This document shows, in pieces, positions 1-11,800 of a DNA stretch of 64,000 nucleotides. Location: contig OW028575.1 of the NCBI GenBank assembly GCA_932294295.1, positions 16,372,058 through 16,436,057 of the forward strand. Reading direction: 5' to 3'. This DNA comes from Alitta virens (taxonomy: Eukaryota > Annelida > Polychaeta > Phyllodocida > Nereididae). Position 1 is the first letter of the stretch; every line of letters begins with the position of its first letter. The notes beneath the pieces are model-generated. The model ran no database searches and was not told the origin of the DNA. It worked only from the letters and a program-made list of their open reading frames with translations. The position numbers and the translations under genes were made by a program.

Positions 1-24
1 TAAAAGGAAAAATATGATAGTGCA

Positions 25-1682
25 GCTCTCGAACTTGTAGAGGGGGGTGATAATACATTTAAAAAAAAGTTTCAGAATTTAAAATGGAAACAACCCAGGT
101 TTTGTTAAGGCTGAAATATTCCAAAAAGGTATAACACATGTCTGTATCTTATTTTTGATCCCTCCCAAGACAGATTGAATGTTAGGTCAATTTGAAAGAA
201 TTTTTTTGTGCAAAGTCGCGTTTCATCATATTTCCTTAAATTATGGAACATAGAAAGCTGATATGCACATTACTGTATTCCGTGAAAATAATTCTTCACT
301 TTGAATACAACATCGCTGTATTTAAACTTTTATTCACATTATAATAACTAAATTTTGAGACTAAATGAGCACATATATATCGCTCTCTTTATTCCGTGCT
401 TTTACAGGCCTAAAATTATTCAGTCACTTAATTTGAATTATGGTGTAAACCTGAAAAGCATAAGCACTGAAAAGCATTCCATGGCTAGAAAATTTTTCTG
501 GATCAAAAGATAATATTGCAAAGATTATATATATATATATATATGCTCATGGATTGTTTTATTATTGAGACATTTATATTTTGACAAATGTAAAATTATT
601 CAGACACCCAGAAATCTCCAGCTTGAGAGCAAATGTTTAAGGTACTTTCTTGGGTATTGATAAAAGCTATTCCCCCCCCCCCCCCCATCTAGTTTAGTTC
701 TTATTGTTTATCCCACCTATTATTGCTAAAAAATATGAAATAGTTCAAACTTGAATCTGTCACGTAAACCCTTAAACTTGAAATAATAGTTTGACAGTGA
801 GCCTGGGCATTTAGGGTTAATTCTCCCCACAATAGCCAAGAATTTTAAACTATTTTAATGTATCTCTACACAAGCATTGCTTATCAATAAGGGCATTGGT
901 TATTTTTATGGGCACATATCTATTGAGTCAATTGTCATTTTACTTGCTGGTCAAAGATTAGGTATGTTGCTTAGAAGTCTGTTAAACTTCTTATGCTACA
1001 TGTATTTTATATATATACCCAGATAAGCCCATGTTATTTCTGATAAATCCCCACATTTCGTGTATACTAGTCCATGAAATGCTCTCCTTTTCAATTTTTG
1101 CCATTACACTTTAAGCTTTGGGTAGGGAACACTCCTTCACATAATCATCTATCAAACTCATGAAGAGTGCCTGTGGCAGGGATCAAACCTGGGACCTTCA
1201 GAGTAGTTGGTTAGTGTTTTAACAGGCTAATGCCTTCACCACTAGGCTACCCAACAAACAAAATTGAATTCATTCAATTAAAAATAATATTCATAGCACC
1301 ATCCGAGACTAGTGGTTTACGTGTCAATTCTCCATGGATTCAATTGCCGCTGGACTATAAAATACCATTATTTCGTATACCCCCTAAATTTGTATTTTAA
1401 AGCTCTTTACCAGAGCAATTTAAATAACTCATTATCAAAGAGATATAAGATTACATCAATATCGCTGACCTTTAAAGTTGCGGAAATCACTAAATTTCTT
1501 CGTGAACAGTGGTGAAGGACCAACTTTTCATTGAGGCTTGGGAGGGATCAAACATAAAGGTACACCAATGTGTAATACATCATTAGAAAGGGTTTTTGAA
1601 CCTTAACAAGTTAGGATAGTTGCACAGTTAAATTCTGACATTCATGATCATCACCCCCCGCTCTACCGGAGTCGAAGGTAAC
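25..1682. repeat. Long inverted-repeat element
   Basis: The left end (TAGAGGGGGGTGATAAT, and further in TTTGATCCCTCCCAAG at 155-171) is matched in inverted order on the right (ATCATCACCCCCCGCTCTA near 1650-1667; CTTGGGAGGGATCAAA near 1537-1553). The arms are at least about 150-200 bp and diverged. The middle holds a (TA)n run (527-543), a C run (673-687) and a SINE. No coding capacity was seen. It is probably a non-autonomous long-TIR DNA transposon, and its exact ends were not resolved. Confidence 0.55.
1150..1262 (-). mobile_element. tRNA-derived SINE head
   Basis: On the minus strand a pol III A box (TAGCCTAGTGGTGAAGGC) is followed about 40 bp later by a B box (GGTTTGATCCC). The spacing is tRNA-like but the arms do not fold well, so this is a SINE relic and not a tRNA gene. 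It lies within the long inverted-repeat element. Confidence 0.5.
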
Positions 1683-1740
1683 TTTTTGCCATGTAATTAA
1701 GGGTTGATTGATAAGAACGCACATCGAGTTTTTGATTAAT

Positions 1741-1746
1741 TTTATT
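1741..1746 (-). terminator. Poly(A) signal of the Zasp-like gene
   Basis: AATAAA on the minus strand, about 1.02 kb past the stop. The stretch between stop and signal (1747-2763) is AT-rich with no open frame and is read as 3' UTR. Other A-rich signals may exist, so this is the best candidate only. Confidence 0.5.
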
Positions 1747-2763
1747 TAACTTATAAATACACAGTTCATATATTTACATTGTCAAAAGCGTTCAAGATTT
1801 CAACATTTTGGGAGAACCAACATGGTGACCCTCTTTAGGTACATACAGCAAATTATCTTATTAAGAGTTGGTATTTAATAAATCTCCATTTTCAAGCAAG
1901 GATTAAGTATATATCACAGAAATGTACATGGGCTGAACAATGGACTGATAGATACAAACATGAATACAGTATGAGTTGTGATAATGATGATAAGAGACGT
2001 CAATAACAAGTAAAAACAAAGACTCAGGCAAATATACAAGTCTTCTAGTATATGCTGGTTAACAAAAATGACATCAGACAAGAAAATTCAAATGAATATC
2101 ACAAATGAAACATTCAAAGACCTACAATATAAATAAAACTTCACTAGACTGAATTTCTGAAAATAAACACTCTATAATAGAGACACAAAAGGTTGATGTG
2201 CTGTTTGTTATGAAAACCTTTTCGGGAAAGGAACAAGTAAATCAACTGCACACGAAATAAACAGGTCATAGATTCAAGTCTTTGGGAATAAAATCCTGAT
2301 TCAATCATACAAATACAAATTTGAAAGCTCTGGTTTTGATCAAATAATTCAAGAAAATTTTGTCATGCGAGTGAGCAGTCGACAGCTTTTCTTACATCTA
2401 GTGATAGTTTACATCGTAACATAATCATATGATAATGAATGCGAAATTCATGCATGTTAAATATAAGTGATCGAAATACGAAATCAAGCAACAATTAACC
2501 AGTATAGTATGTATCGTTAATAAGCTGGTTACTCTTATTAAGCAGATAAGCTGCACGCTAACTAACTAATGCTGCAATTGCAAAATACAGACTTTTAATT
2601 ACAATAGTCATCTGTGGCAACGTTTCTGCAAATCATTTACACTTACTCATCAAAATACTTAGTTCATAGTATAGAATTCCAATCTTTAAATAACAAGCCA
2701 TTAGTGTGGTGTGTAACAGTCAATGACTCGCAAGATGTTTCTAAATAATTATAAAAATGTTAT

Positions 2764-2845
2764 CTACAAGTCGCTGGCTCCCGGTGGGATGAAATCTTGC
2801 TCCAGGACAGCTCTTTGAGCCCCAGAGACAGAATCTGGCTCATAT
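2764..2845 (-). CDS. Zasp-like last exon
   Basis: 82 nt after TTATGTTTTCAG. In phase with the previous exon it reads YEPDSVSGAQRAVLEQDF and ends IPPGASDL before TAG. The 3' UTR follows to about 1725. Confidence 0.78.
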
Positions 2846-5800
2846 CTGAAAACATAATTATGAAAATGTCATTTTGTCCAGCCAATAGGGTGAACAAGAA
2901 TTTATTACTAGCATTATGACGTCATATTCATTGTGTATGGTAGGGCACATTATCTACATTTGGCTGGGACATCAAAGATTTTGACAGAAAAGAGATCTTA
3001 ATCTGATGGAGATACAATATTTACTTCATGATTTTGAAAATTTTAAAATTTATCTTATTTTAAATCATTAAATCACAATTACCCAAATCGATTTACCATC
3101 TATCTTATAATACTATACAATACAATAATATACTATGGTCTATACTGTATGCCATATACTATACATACTGATCCATCTGGTCCATGGCAGCACCCGCCTG
3201 TTTCTGGAAGGAGTCCATGATGTTCGCAGTGGCGTATAAGCCAAGAGGCGTGTTGTATGTTTGTGGCATGAACACTTTAACGCGAGGCGAGTCTCTCTTA
3301 GCTTGCTCTTGTCTCTTCCATTCTTCCATCGAGGCAGACCTTGGCGGAGGTAGACCAGATGATCCAGCGTAGGGCTCTGAAACAAAACAGCAACAGTAGA
3401 ATCTTTGTTATGAAGACTTTCAACTCTAGTCACATCTGTTATAGATGAAAAGAAAAATTTTTGCATTGGCTTTTTTGGACCATCTTCACATGTATACCAT
3501 ATATGCTAGCATGTCTATACATATATTATATGAATCATAAATAGAGCACTTTCATAACACAAATTCATATTGGATGAACACGAACAATGAAGTGTAATAC
3601 ATAACGCGACAACTTCACATCGCTCGCAAATACATAGCGCAACCATATTACTGCCATCTTTTGTTGAATATGAAAGTTGAAAGGAATTCACAGCAGTCGT
3701 TGATTTGAGTCATTTGACGTGACAAAGGATGTTACTGATCATGATTACCTTCATCAGGCAGAACGTTGGAGGATAGGGCTTGAAAGGAGCGGGACTGGAC
3801 TGGGTATCCGTTATAGACAGGTTCATCGTAGAGGAAGTCCTCTACAGTGCGATTCGTCGGCATCCTCACGGGACCACTGGCTTTCTTGTAGTCTGTAACA
3901 GACCACACAACTCACCTGGCGTCCATACCAGATGCTATGGGAGGTGTGGCAACTTACCTTGCATTGCATGCAGCAGGCAGCGAACGAACTAACGACCATC
4001 AGCAGGTCAGTGTAACCAGTTGTGACAAGTGGAAAGGGATAAGGGCAAGGGAGATCATCTTAACAAGTTTAATTGGCCTCTTTCAAGAAAGGTGCAAGTT
4101 TTCCTCTTGGTAGTGAGGTAACATTGCATATGGAACATGTTGCAGATTTCAGTCAGACAGAATGGTGAGGACTGGTGGATAGGATAATGGCACTGTCATA
4201 AACTCCTAAATGGAACACATGGAAATGGTTATAATATTAGCTAATAATGTAGGTGGCCTGGTTGTGGATAAACTACACCTCAATGTTACTGCCAAAATAG
4301 CAAAAGTTGGATATTTTCCAGAAGCACATCAATGCTGATTAAATGCTATATATAGCACCCTCAGCTATTGACCTTGCACCAGATATTCCAAAGGAGATTC
4401 ACTAGCAACAATATAGCTAGACTGGTGTTATCATATTGGCTGACAAACAACTTGCACTTGTGGACCACTAGTGACATATTATAGCAGCCACTCAGCAAGT
4501 AGCCACCAGTGTAGAGACAGGTCATTTGGCCATGTTACGCTCGCACCAAACCAACTTTTGGAGATGGCAAGCTTGAATGCGATTTAATCATGTATAGCAC
4601 AATCAGGTTACACTGAAGTTAGTACAATAAACGTCTACTACCTAGGCAAGGTTCATGAGGTATGATGTTGTTATTTATGTCAGTATTTGGGAGTCATCTG
4701 TAGTTAGCACGTCGACTACTTGGAGGTGATGAATCCTTCGTGTGCTCCATTTCCTGGACCATCCTCCAAACTTCGGAGTTTGACTTGACGTAAGATTCAC
4801 TGAAAATGCACACACACATACCATGCTGTTAGTCTGTGCAGGAAATGCAAGAAGTAAAACAAAACACCTCTGTGGCTAAAACAAAAATGTGCATGTCCAA
4901 CATGGTTGCTTACAAGCGTAATTTTTGGGAAATAGAGAGTGGTTTGAACAACTGTTTTAAGACAACTGAACAGAAAAGTGCCCCTCATCTCAACTATATA
5001 ATGCTGTACATCAGTTAATTTAAAGTACATGTTCAAACCAGGGCTGGGCACGAGTACAGGTGAAATGTACTTGAGTATGAGTACCAATCCATACTGTGAG
5101 TACAAGTACTGAAGTACAGCCTTTGGTCAATGTAATTAAGTACAAGTACTTTCAAATGTACTCAAGTAGGAGTACATACTTTTTGTTTAATGACAAACAG
5201 GCACTTCTAATTTGTAAACAATTTCATAAGTTATTTCATACGAAGGTCTCGAAACAGCCATTGTAATTCAGTTAACACAGCAGCTTATTTACTGGTTTGA
5301 ACTTATAGTAGGGTGAGTTTCCTAATTAACTTGGAGTATTTCTATGCAAGAAAATAATGGTATTAAATGCAGGACTAGAATATATTAAACTGCATTTTTA
5401 TTGAATTCTAAACCAATGCAGATTTTATATTAGATTGTTTATGTGCATTTAATTTTTCATTGACTAAACAATTCAAGACATTCAAGTGTACTTGTGGCTC
5501 CCCCTATAATTAAAGCAGATGCTGCATAACTTCTGCTGCATTGCTTTAGGGTCAATCCATATGAATTCTTTACCTTATGTACAAAATTTCATGCCTACAT
5601 TATGAAAAATAAGAGAGATATGGACATCTGAACTTGGAAATTCATGCCGTTTGGCTTTTCTGCAAAAAATTCATAAAATTTCCAATTGCTGTATCTTCTA
5701 AACCATTGACACTGGAGACCCGGAATTTTGGATTTTTTCCATTAATTATATAGACCTACAAATGATAAATTTTTCAATTTTTTTTAGATGGTGACCTGGG

Positions 5801-8800
5801 GAGCTTTCGGTGAATTCATATGGATTGACCCTTTAGACATTTTATTTTGTACATTAACTATAGGTAATATGGGTAATATTGTTATTGAAACTACATTTCG
5901 TATGCAATTAAGTATTGTCCATGAAAAATATTTCTCTACTACAGTTTCACCATTGTTCACTCTGTGCTTAAACAAGACCCACATGCTCAAGAAAATAGCA
6001 GGTGTATATCTAGGTCAATTAGATGTAAAATCTACATATGTAAGTCATTGGTAGTCATATGAGTACCAGTACTTTGGTAATGTATGAGTACAAGTACAAG
6101 TACTGTACTCGTGATATGACTTGAGTACCGAGTACATGCAAGTACTTGAAAATGTATACTCGAGTACATGAGTACACATGTACTCAAGCCCAGCCCTGGT
6201 GCAAACCATCAAGATTTTTTCTATCTGGATAATTTTCAGCAACATACAATGACCAAGGTCAGTTAAATGTACATTCATTTAGTTGGATATAGATTACTTT
6301 TGTTTCACCGTTCAGTTTCTACAGCAAAACGGTGAATGGCAAACCACTGTTGCCATGACTCAAACCTTTCATTCCGACTTGGCTCACTCGGTTCCTTTAA
6401 GTTGAATTTCTCCATCTTGGTCTCCATTGTGTTAACGGCTGTCTTGTTATTGTAGAGTCCCATGGGGGAATTGAACTGTTTATGCACCACAAAGCGACCG
6501 GAGGAAGGAGGTTGGAGATCGTGGGACGCGGGTGGGGGCGGGTTGCCAGGTCCTATGAGGCAGGAACACACAAAAACACTCAAGAACACACAGGAACACC
6601 ATGCGCAAAACACATTTACACAACAAAAGATACACATGCTGAGGGTGTAACAAAATCTCATCTAACCATTCTAAAAGCTATAATCCGAACCAAACTCAGG
6701 CTACTTAAGAGTTTTCACTCTCAGAATTGAATCGAAAGTCCATCAGGTCTTCATTGAGACCTTTCGACTGTCCTCAGATTCAATCGAAAGTGGCTCTTAC
6801 ACAGAGCTGTGCATCATGCTCAACTTTTGTTAAGTCAAACCGTGCTTCACTGAAGTTGCCAGCACTATCCCTTGACAATACGGTGAATATTTACAAGAAA
6901 TATTAGGAATTATGGATAAAAAATTCATTTTGAATGATGGCTTGTATATGTTGTAGCAAACTAATTAAATGTTGTCTATATAGTACTTTCAGATGATAAA
7001 TATTATGTCCAGTTTGATACAGTTCTTAAAGCTCTCTGACCTCATGAAAAAACCTAAGGATTGTTCACTACATTAACTTAGTGTGACAGTTATTACGCCA
7101 AATTGTTAAAGTCTTTCTGATCAAGGTGGAGATTCACAAACTTAAACAAAGGGAACTGAAGAACAATATCGTTGTCACTATGGAAACAATATACATGATA
7201 TATATCTACACATAATGTGAGGATTTAGTTTATTATCTTCATGAGACAAACCTTCGTTTTCCATCAAGCTCTGCAGAATCTTGAATGTGCGCGACTGCAC
7301 CGGTCCATCGAGTTTGTCTTCTTCCGGAATATATCTTTGGTGGTCGTCAACAGCACTGGGAGGAGGAGCATAAGTCTGTGGTCTGCAAAAAGAGAATCAC
7401 TTTGGAACAACTTTGATAACTTAACTATAATCATAAGTATCTGAGTTAAACTATGCTGCCAAACTAAACCTCAGAGGACATCATGTTAATCCAGGGCTCC
7501 CATTGGCTGAGGGACTGCCCTGACCAATGGGAGTACTAGATTCACATGACATCCTCTGGAGTCTAGTTTGTATGTTTATGAGTTATGCTGTAAGGATCTC
7601 TTCTTTATACTACACCATCAGCATTCATGGATGTACAACTTAGTTTCAGCAGAATTCATAGACTTGGAAAATAAAGTCCAGAGGACGTCATGTGAATCCA
7701 GAACTCCCATTGGCTAAGGCAGTCAATCACACCAATGGGAGTCAAGGACTCACTCTGGAGTTTAGTTTCCAAGTCCATGAAAGCTGCTGCAAAGATAATT
7801 TTACAGCAGACTATGACTTCATTAATAAGTTGAAATGCTTCATATGACTTACTGATGTTGAGAGGGAGGGGGAGGAGGAGCAGGGGGCTGGTATCTTGGT
7901 CCAGTGGTGGGGGGAGGATCGTATACTCTGGCACTGGCTGTGTGATATTCCATGTTCTGAAACAAACAAGAAAATACATGTACAACTGCTGATTACTAAC
8001 AGGCACATGCACTGCTCATTTGTCTATGCATAAACAATAAGACTCCACTGAGAAAAACCTGAAAGAAGAATGCTAAGCTTCAAATGTACGTTTCTTTGCT
8101 GTCTTGTTTAGGTCTACAAAAGCATAACATTTACTTAATCTCCTTATAAAAATGACTTGCATTGTTAAAAATGTGAGTTTTCATTAGTTAATTCTAAACA
8201 TCTAGGCTTACAACTTGTTGGGTGGCCTATACTGGTTAAGATCCACTAGTTAAGTCATTGGTCAGTACGCTGAAGGTAAATTAGTCATTGGCCAGTCTGC
8301 TGAAGGTAAATTAGTCATTGGCCAGTCTGCTGAAGGTAAATTAGTCATTGGCCAGTCTGCTGAAGGTAAATTAGGCATTGGCCAGTCTGTTGAACAATGT
8401 TGAAGGTAAATTAGTCATTGGTCAGTATGCTGAAGGTAAATTAGGCATTGGCCAGTCTGCTGAAGGTAAATTAGTCATTGGCCAGTCTGCTGAAGGTAAA
8501 TTAGTCATTGGTCAGTATGCTGAAGGTAAATTAGGCATTGGTCAGTCTGTTGAAGGTAAATTAGTCATTGGCCAGTCTGCTGAAGGTAAATTAGTCATTG
8601 TCCAGTCTGCTGAAGGTAAATTAGTCATTGGCCAGTCTGCTGAAGGTAAATTAGTCATTGACAAGTCTGCTGAAGGTAAATTAGTCATTGGCCAGTCTGC
8701 TGAAGGTAAATTAGTCATTGGCCAGTCTGCTGAAGGTAAATTAGTCATTGGCCAGTCTGCTGAAGGTAAATTAGTCATTGGCCAGTCTGCTGAAGGTAAA

Positions 8801-11800
8801 TTAGTCATTGGCCAGTCTGCTGAAGGTAAATTAGTCATTGGCCAGTCTGCTGAAGGTAAATTAGTCATTGGCCAGTCTGCTGAAGGTAAATTAGTCATTG
8901 GCCAGTCTGCTGAAGGTAAATTAGTCATTGGCCAGTCTGCTGAAGGTAAATTAGTCATTGGCCAGTCTGCTGAAGGTAAATTAGTCATTGGCCAGTCTGC
9001 TAAAGGTAAATTAGTGGTGTCTTACACTCAGTAATTAATGACCCCACCCATGGGGCAAATGTGTAAGTCGGGTAGGACGCCAAGCTTTATTATCTCATCA
9101 TTACAGCTGCCTCTAGCAGCTAGTCTATTCCTAGCCCGAGCAATCTGATGTATGCTTAGGCACTCTTGTTTGTTATCTGACATTTGTTGTGAGGGCTAAC
9201 CAATGGCGTTTGGCTCAATATAAACGTCACAATATGAACAAGAGTCGACAGTGGCGTGCGGTCAGGAAGAGTGGCTAGCCCATTTCCACATAGATGGTTT
9301 GATGTGTTGTAATTTCTTTGCTTTCAGATAAGTTGTTGCCTTCAAAGCTTGATCATACATCAACCCCATCTATAATAGACCCTCTATATTATCGTTTTCT
9401 CTTACATAAAGCAGCACTGGTGGCAAACAGCCTACCAAAAAGCCACAAAGCTACATATGTTGATATGTAAAATAAATCCAGAATTGTAATCTCTATATGA
9501 CATATGACCGCCATAATTGTATTGTATTGTATTGTGTTGTCTGATGCAACACAAAACCTATCAATGGATAGGTCATGTCATGTGAAAATATTGTTATGTC
9601 ATGGCTACATCATGGTTGCTGACCCAATATTTTAGTTATTGCATGGAGTCACAAGCTTATGACTCCATGTAATGGTTATCTTCCAATAGACAGCTACATG
9701 TATAGCTGGATTTAACATATGTGTTGAATGGTTTACAGCCATTTTCATAGACCAGGAAAGCAATCTCATAGACTTGGAAGCAAAACTCCAGAGGTCATGA
9801 GAGTCAAGGACTCCTATTAGTTAAAAGGACAGCCTGACTTCCCCTGGAATTTAGCTTTCAAATCTATGAGATTGATTGTCTATAAAATTGGCTGTACATG
9901 GCTTAGTGGCAGCTTGTTTTCTCCTGAAAGGCAGTGCCACAATCTGGTGCGAAGCACCAGCTTTTCTCCGATTTGTCGCTCCCCCAGAATCAGGCTTCCA
10001 CAGGTCGTCTGCATGAAAGTAGTGCAATTCCTACACACAATTTCTTTTATTCAAGGATCCACTGACTGCAAAACTAGTAGACAATGTTTCTTGTGCCCAA
10101 AACTATATCAACACGACGAAATTGCACAACGTTGGACAAGATTGCCACCAACTGTTGCCTGTACTATAAATTTGCTCTGTTACCCAGTGTACCAGAATGC
10201 CTTGCGTCGATTCGAAAGACTGGTGCTATTCACCAGACAAGTGCCGTCTTCAGTTAGAAATCGGTGGCCGCTAGGTCGCAGGCATATGTCTGGTGCGTAG
10301 CACCGGCCTTTCTACTCATGCAAGGCATTCTGGTATCCTGTGGGTAAAAAGATTGTATAGTTTTGTGCTAAAGAAACAATCTCCACAAGTTTTGCAGTTG
10401 CTCTTATAAAAGCATGATAAAAGAGATTGTGTGAGTAATGGCATTACTTCGCTACTTTAGACGACGCGCATAGACATTTCCCTTCCCGAATTCAGGAAGA
10501 GTAAGGCCAGTGCTTCCCACTGAATCGAGGTGCCGCTTTTCGGGTACTGAGATCACAGGGTGTGAAAGAATTAAAAAAATCATGTAAATAGTTTTAATAT
10601 TTATTACAAAACATCTGGCATATTAGTAGCATAATTTTAAATGTAAAAATAAACACACAAAAAACCAGTAACAAGCGGGTACCAAGTAATTATCGACTCA
10701 TGATGAGACCAGGTCAAGTGCTAAGAGCCCCAGAGTTGCACTGGAGGCCTGTATAGCCAAGTTTAGTCGAGTTTCTGAGATATGGATTCTGTCTTATATA
10801 TTTATATATGCTTGCCTATGGAGCAGAGATCAGATCCTATCGCTCTAAACAGTTCTGATGCTCCAGGATGAGGCTGAGTATTTTGGTGGGTTTAGTAACT
10901 GACCCAGGAACTAGATACAACTTACATAGTGAGGTCGCCAATACAAAATGTGAAATTTTCCGTTTGTCCAAGGTGAACACAAATATACGAAGTTATGGAG
11001 GGCAATTTGTTCACTTTAAGGACTATTAAGTGCGTAAAATTTAAAGCAAGATATTCCCAGCAATTTGCTACAAGAGCAGTGACTACTAAGATGAGAGAGG
11101 TCTCCAAATGGTATAAATTTAATCAACCGATAAGTTTTCATGACCTGCATCAGTACTGGGACTGGATACAAGATCTGGCTTTGAACCCAACACTGCAGAG
11201 AAACAGAAAAGAGCCCATTAGGTCAAACGTTAACCAGTCTGTAAGTCAGGTAACCACTAACCAGTCAGTCAGTCAGTCAGTCAAGCAAATCCTGGGCTAG
11301 TTTTAGGACAAGGCCTTGTAAACAGTAACCTACATGATATGTGCAACAACTCATTTTCCTGTTACATGTCATGTTCATGTTTGCATGTTACTTTGGCTTA
11401 CATGTCGCAACATCAGAGCATGTAGATAGTGTGTACCTGACACTCATGATAGATTCTTGTAGGACACATGCATTCCACTGAACACACAATGTACTGTTAT
11501 ATAAAACACACCATGTACTGTTATATAAAAGGTATACCAGAATGCTACTCAAGAAACAAGTTTGCCCCAAGGCAAGCCACTGCTTTCCAAAATTCTCATC
11601 TCATCCGTTATAGCTGTAAAGAATCTGCAGTAGTGCAATTTTTAATGTTGAATTAGTTGGATGATCATTGAAAAATTTAGCAGTAAAGTTTATTTTAGTC
11701 CCAATGTTAAACCAATTGGGATATTTCATGGACCACAATAAAATTCTCAATTCGCAATCTGGGCCAAAAATTAGTAAACCATAAAGGTTTCATCCCCAGG

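Noticed and set aside
6305..6387. Extension of the 6.5-kb ZM exon to a TGA
   Set aside because: The GTGAGC donor at 6387 gives a phase match to the next exon, so the extension is treated as intron, with an alternative last exon left possible.
8256..9022. Regular spacing looked at first like a CRISPR array
   Set aside because: There are no unique spacers; the whole unit is repeated, and the setting is an animal intron.
8378..9034. 218-codon plus frame and 148-codon minus frame with 10-residue repeats
   Set aside because: Both arise from the 30-bp tandem repeat. They lack splice sites and start context and sit in an intron.
9866..10300. 144-codon open frame
   Set aside because: It lies in one arm and the centre of the fold-back element and has no family resemblance.
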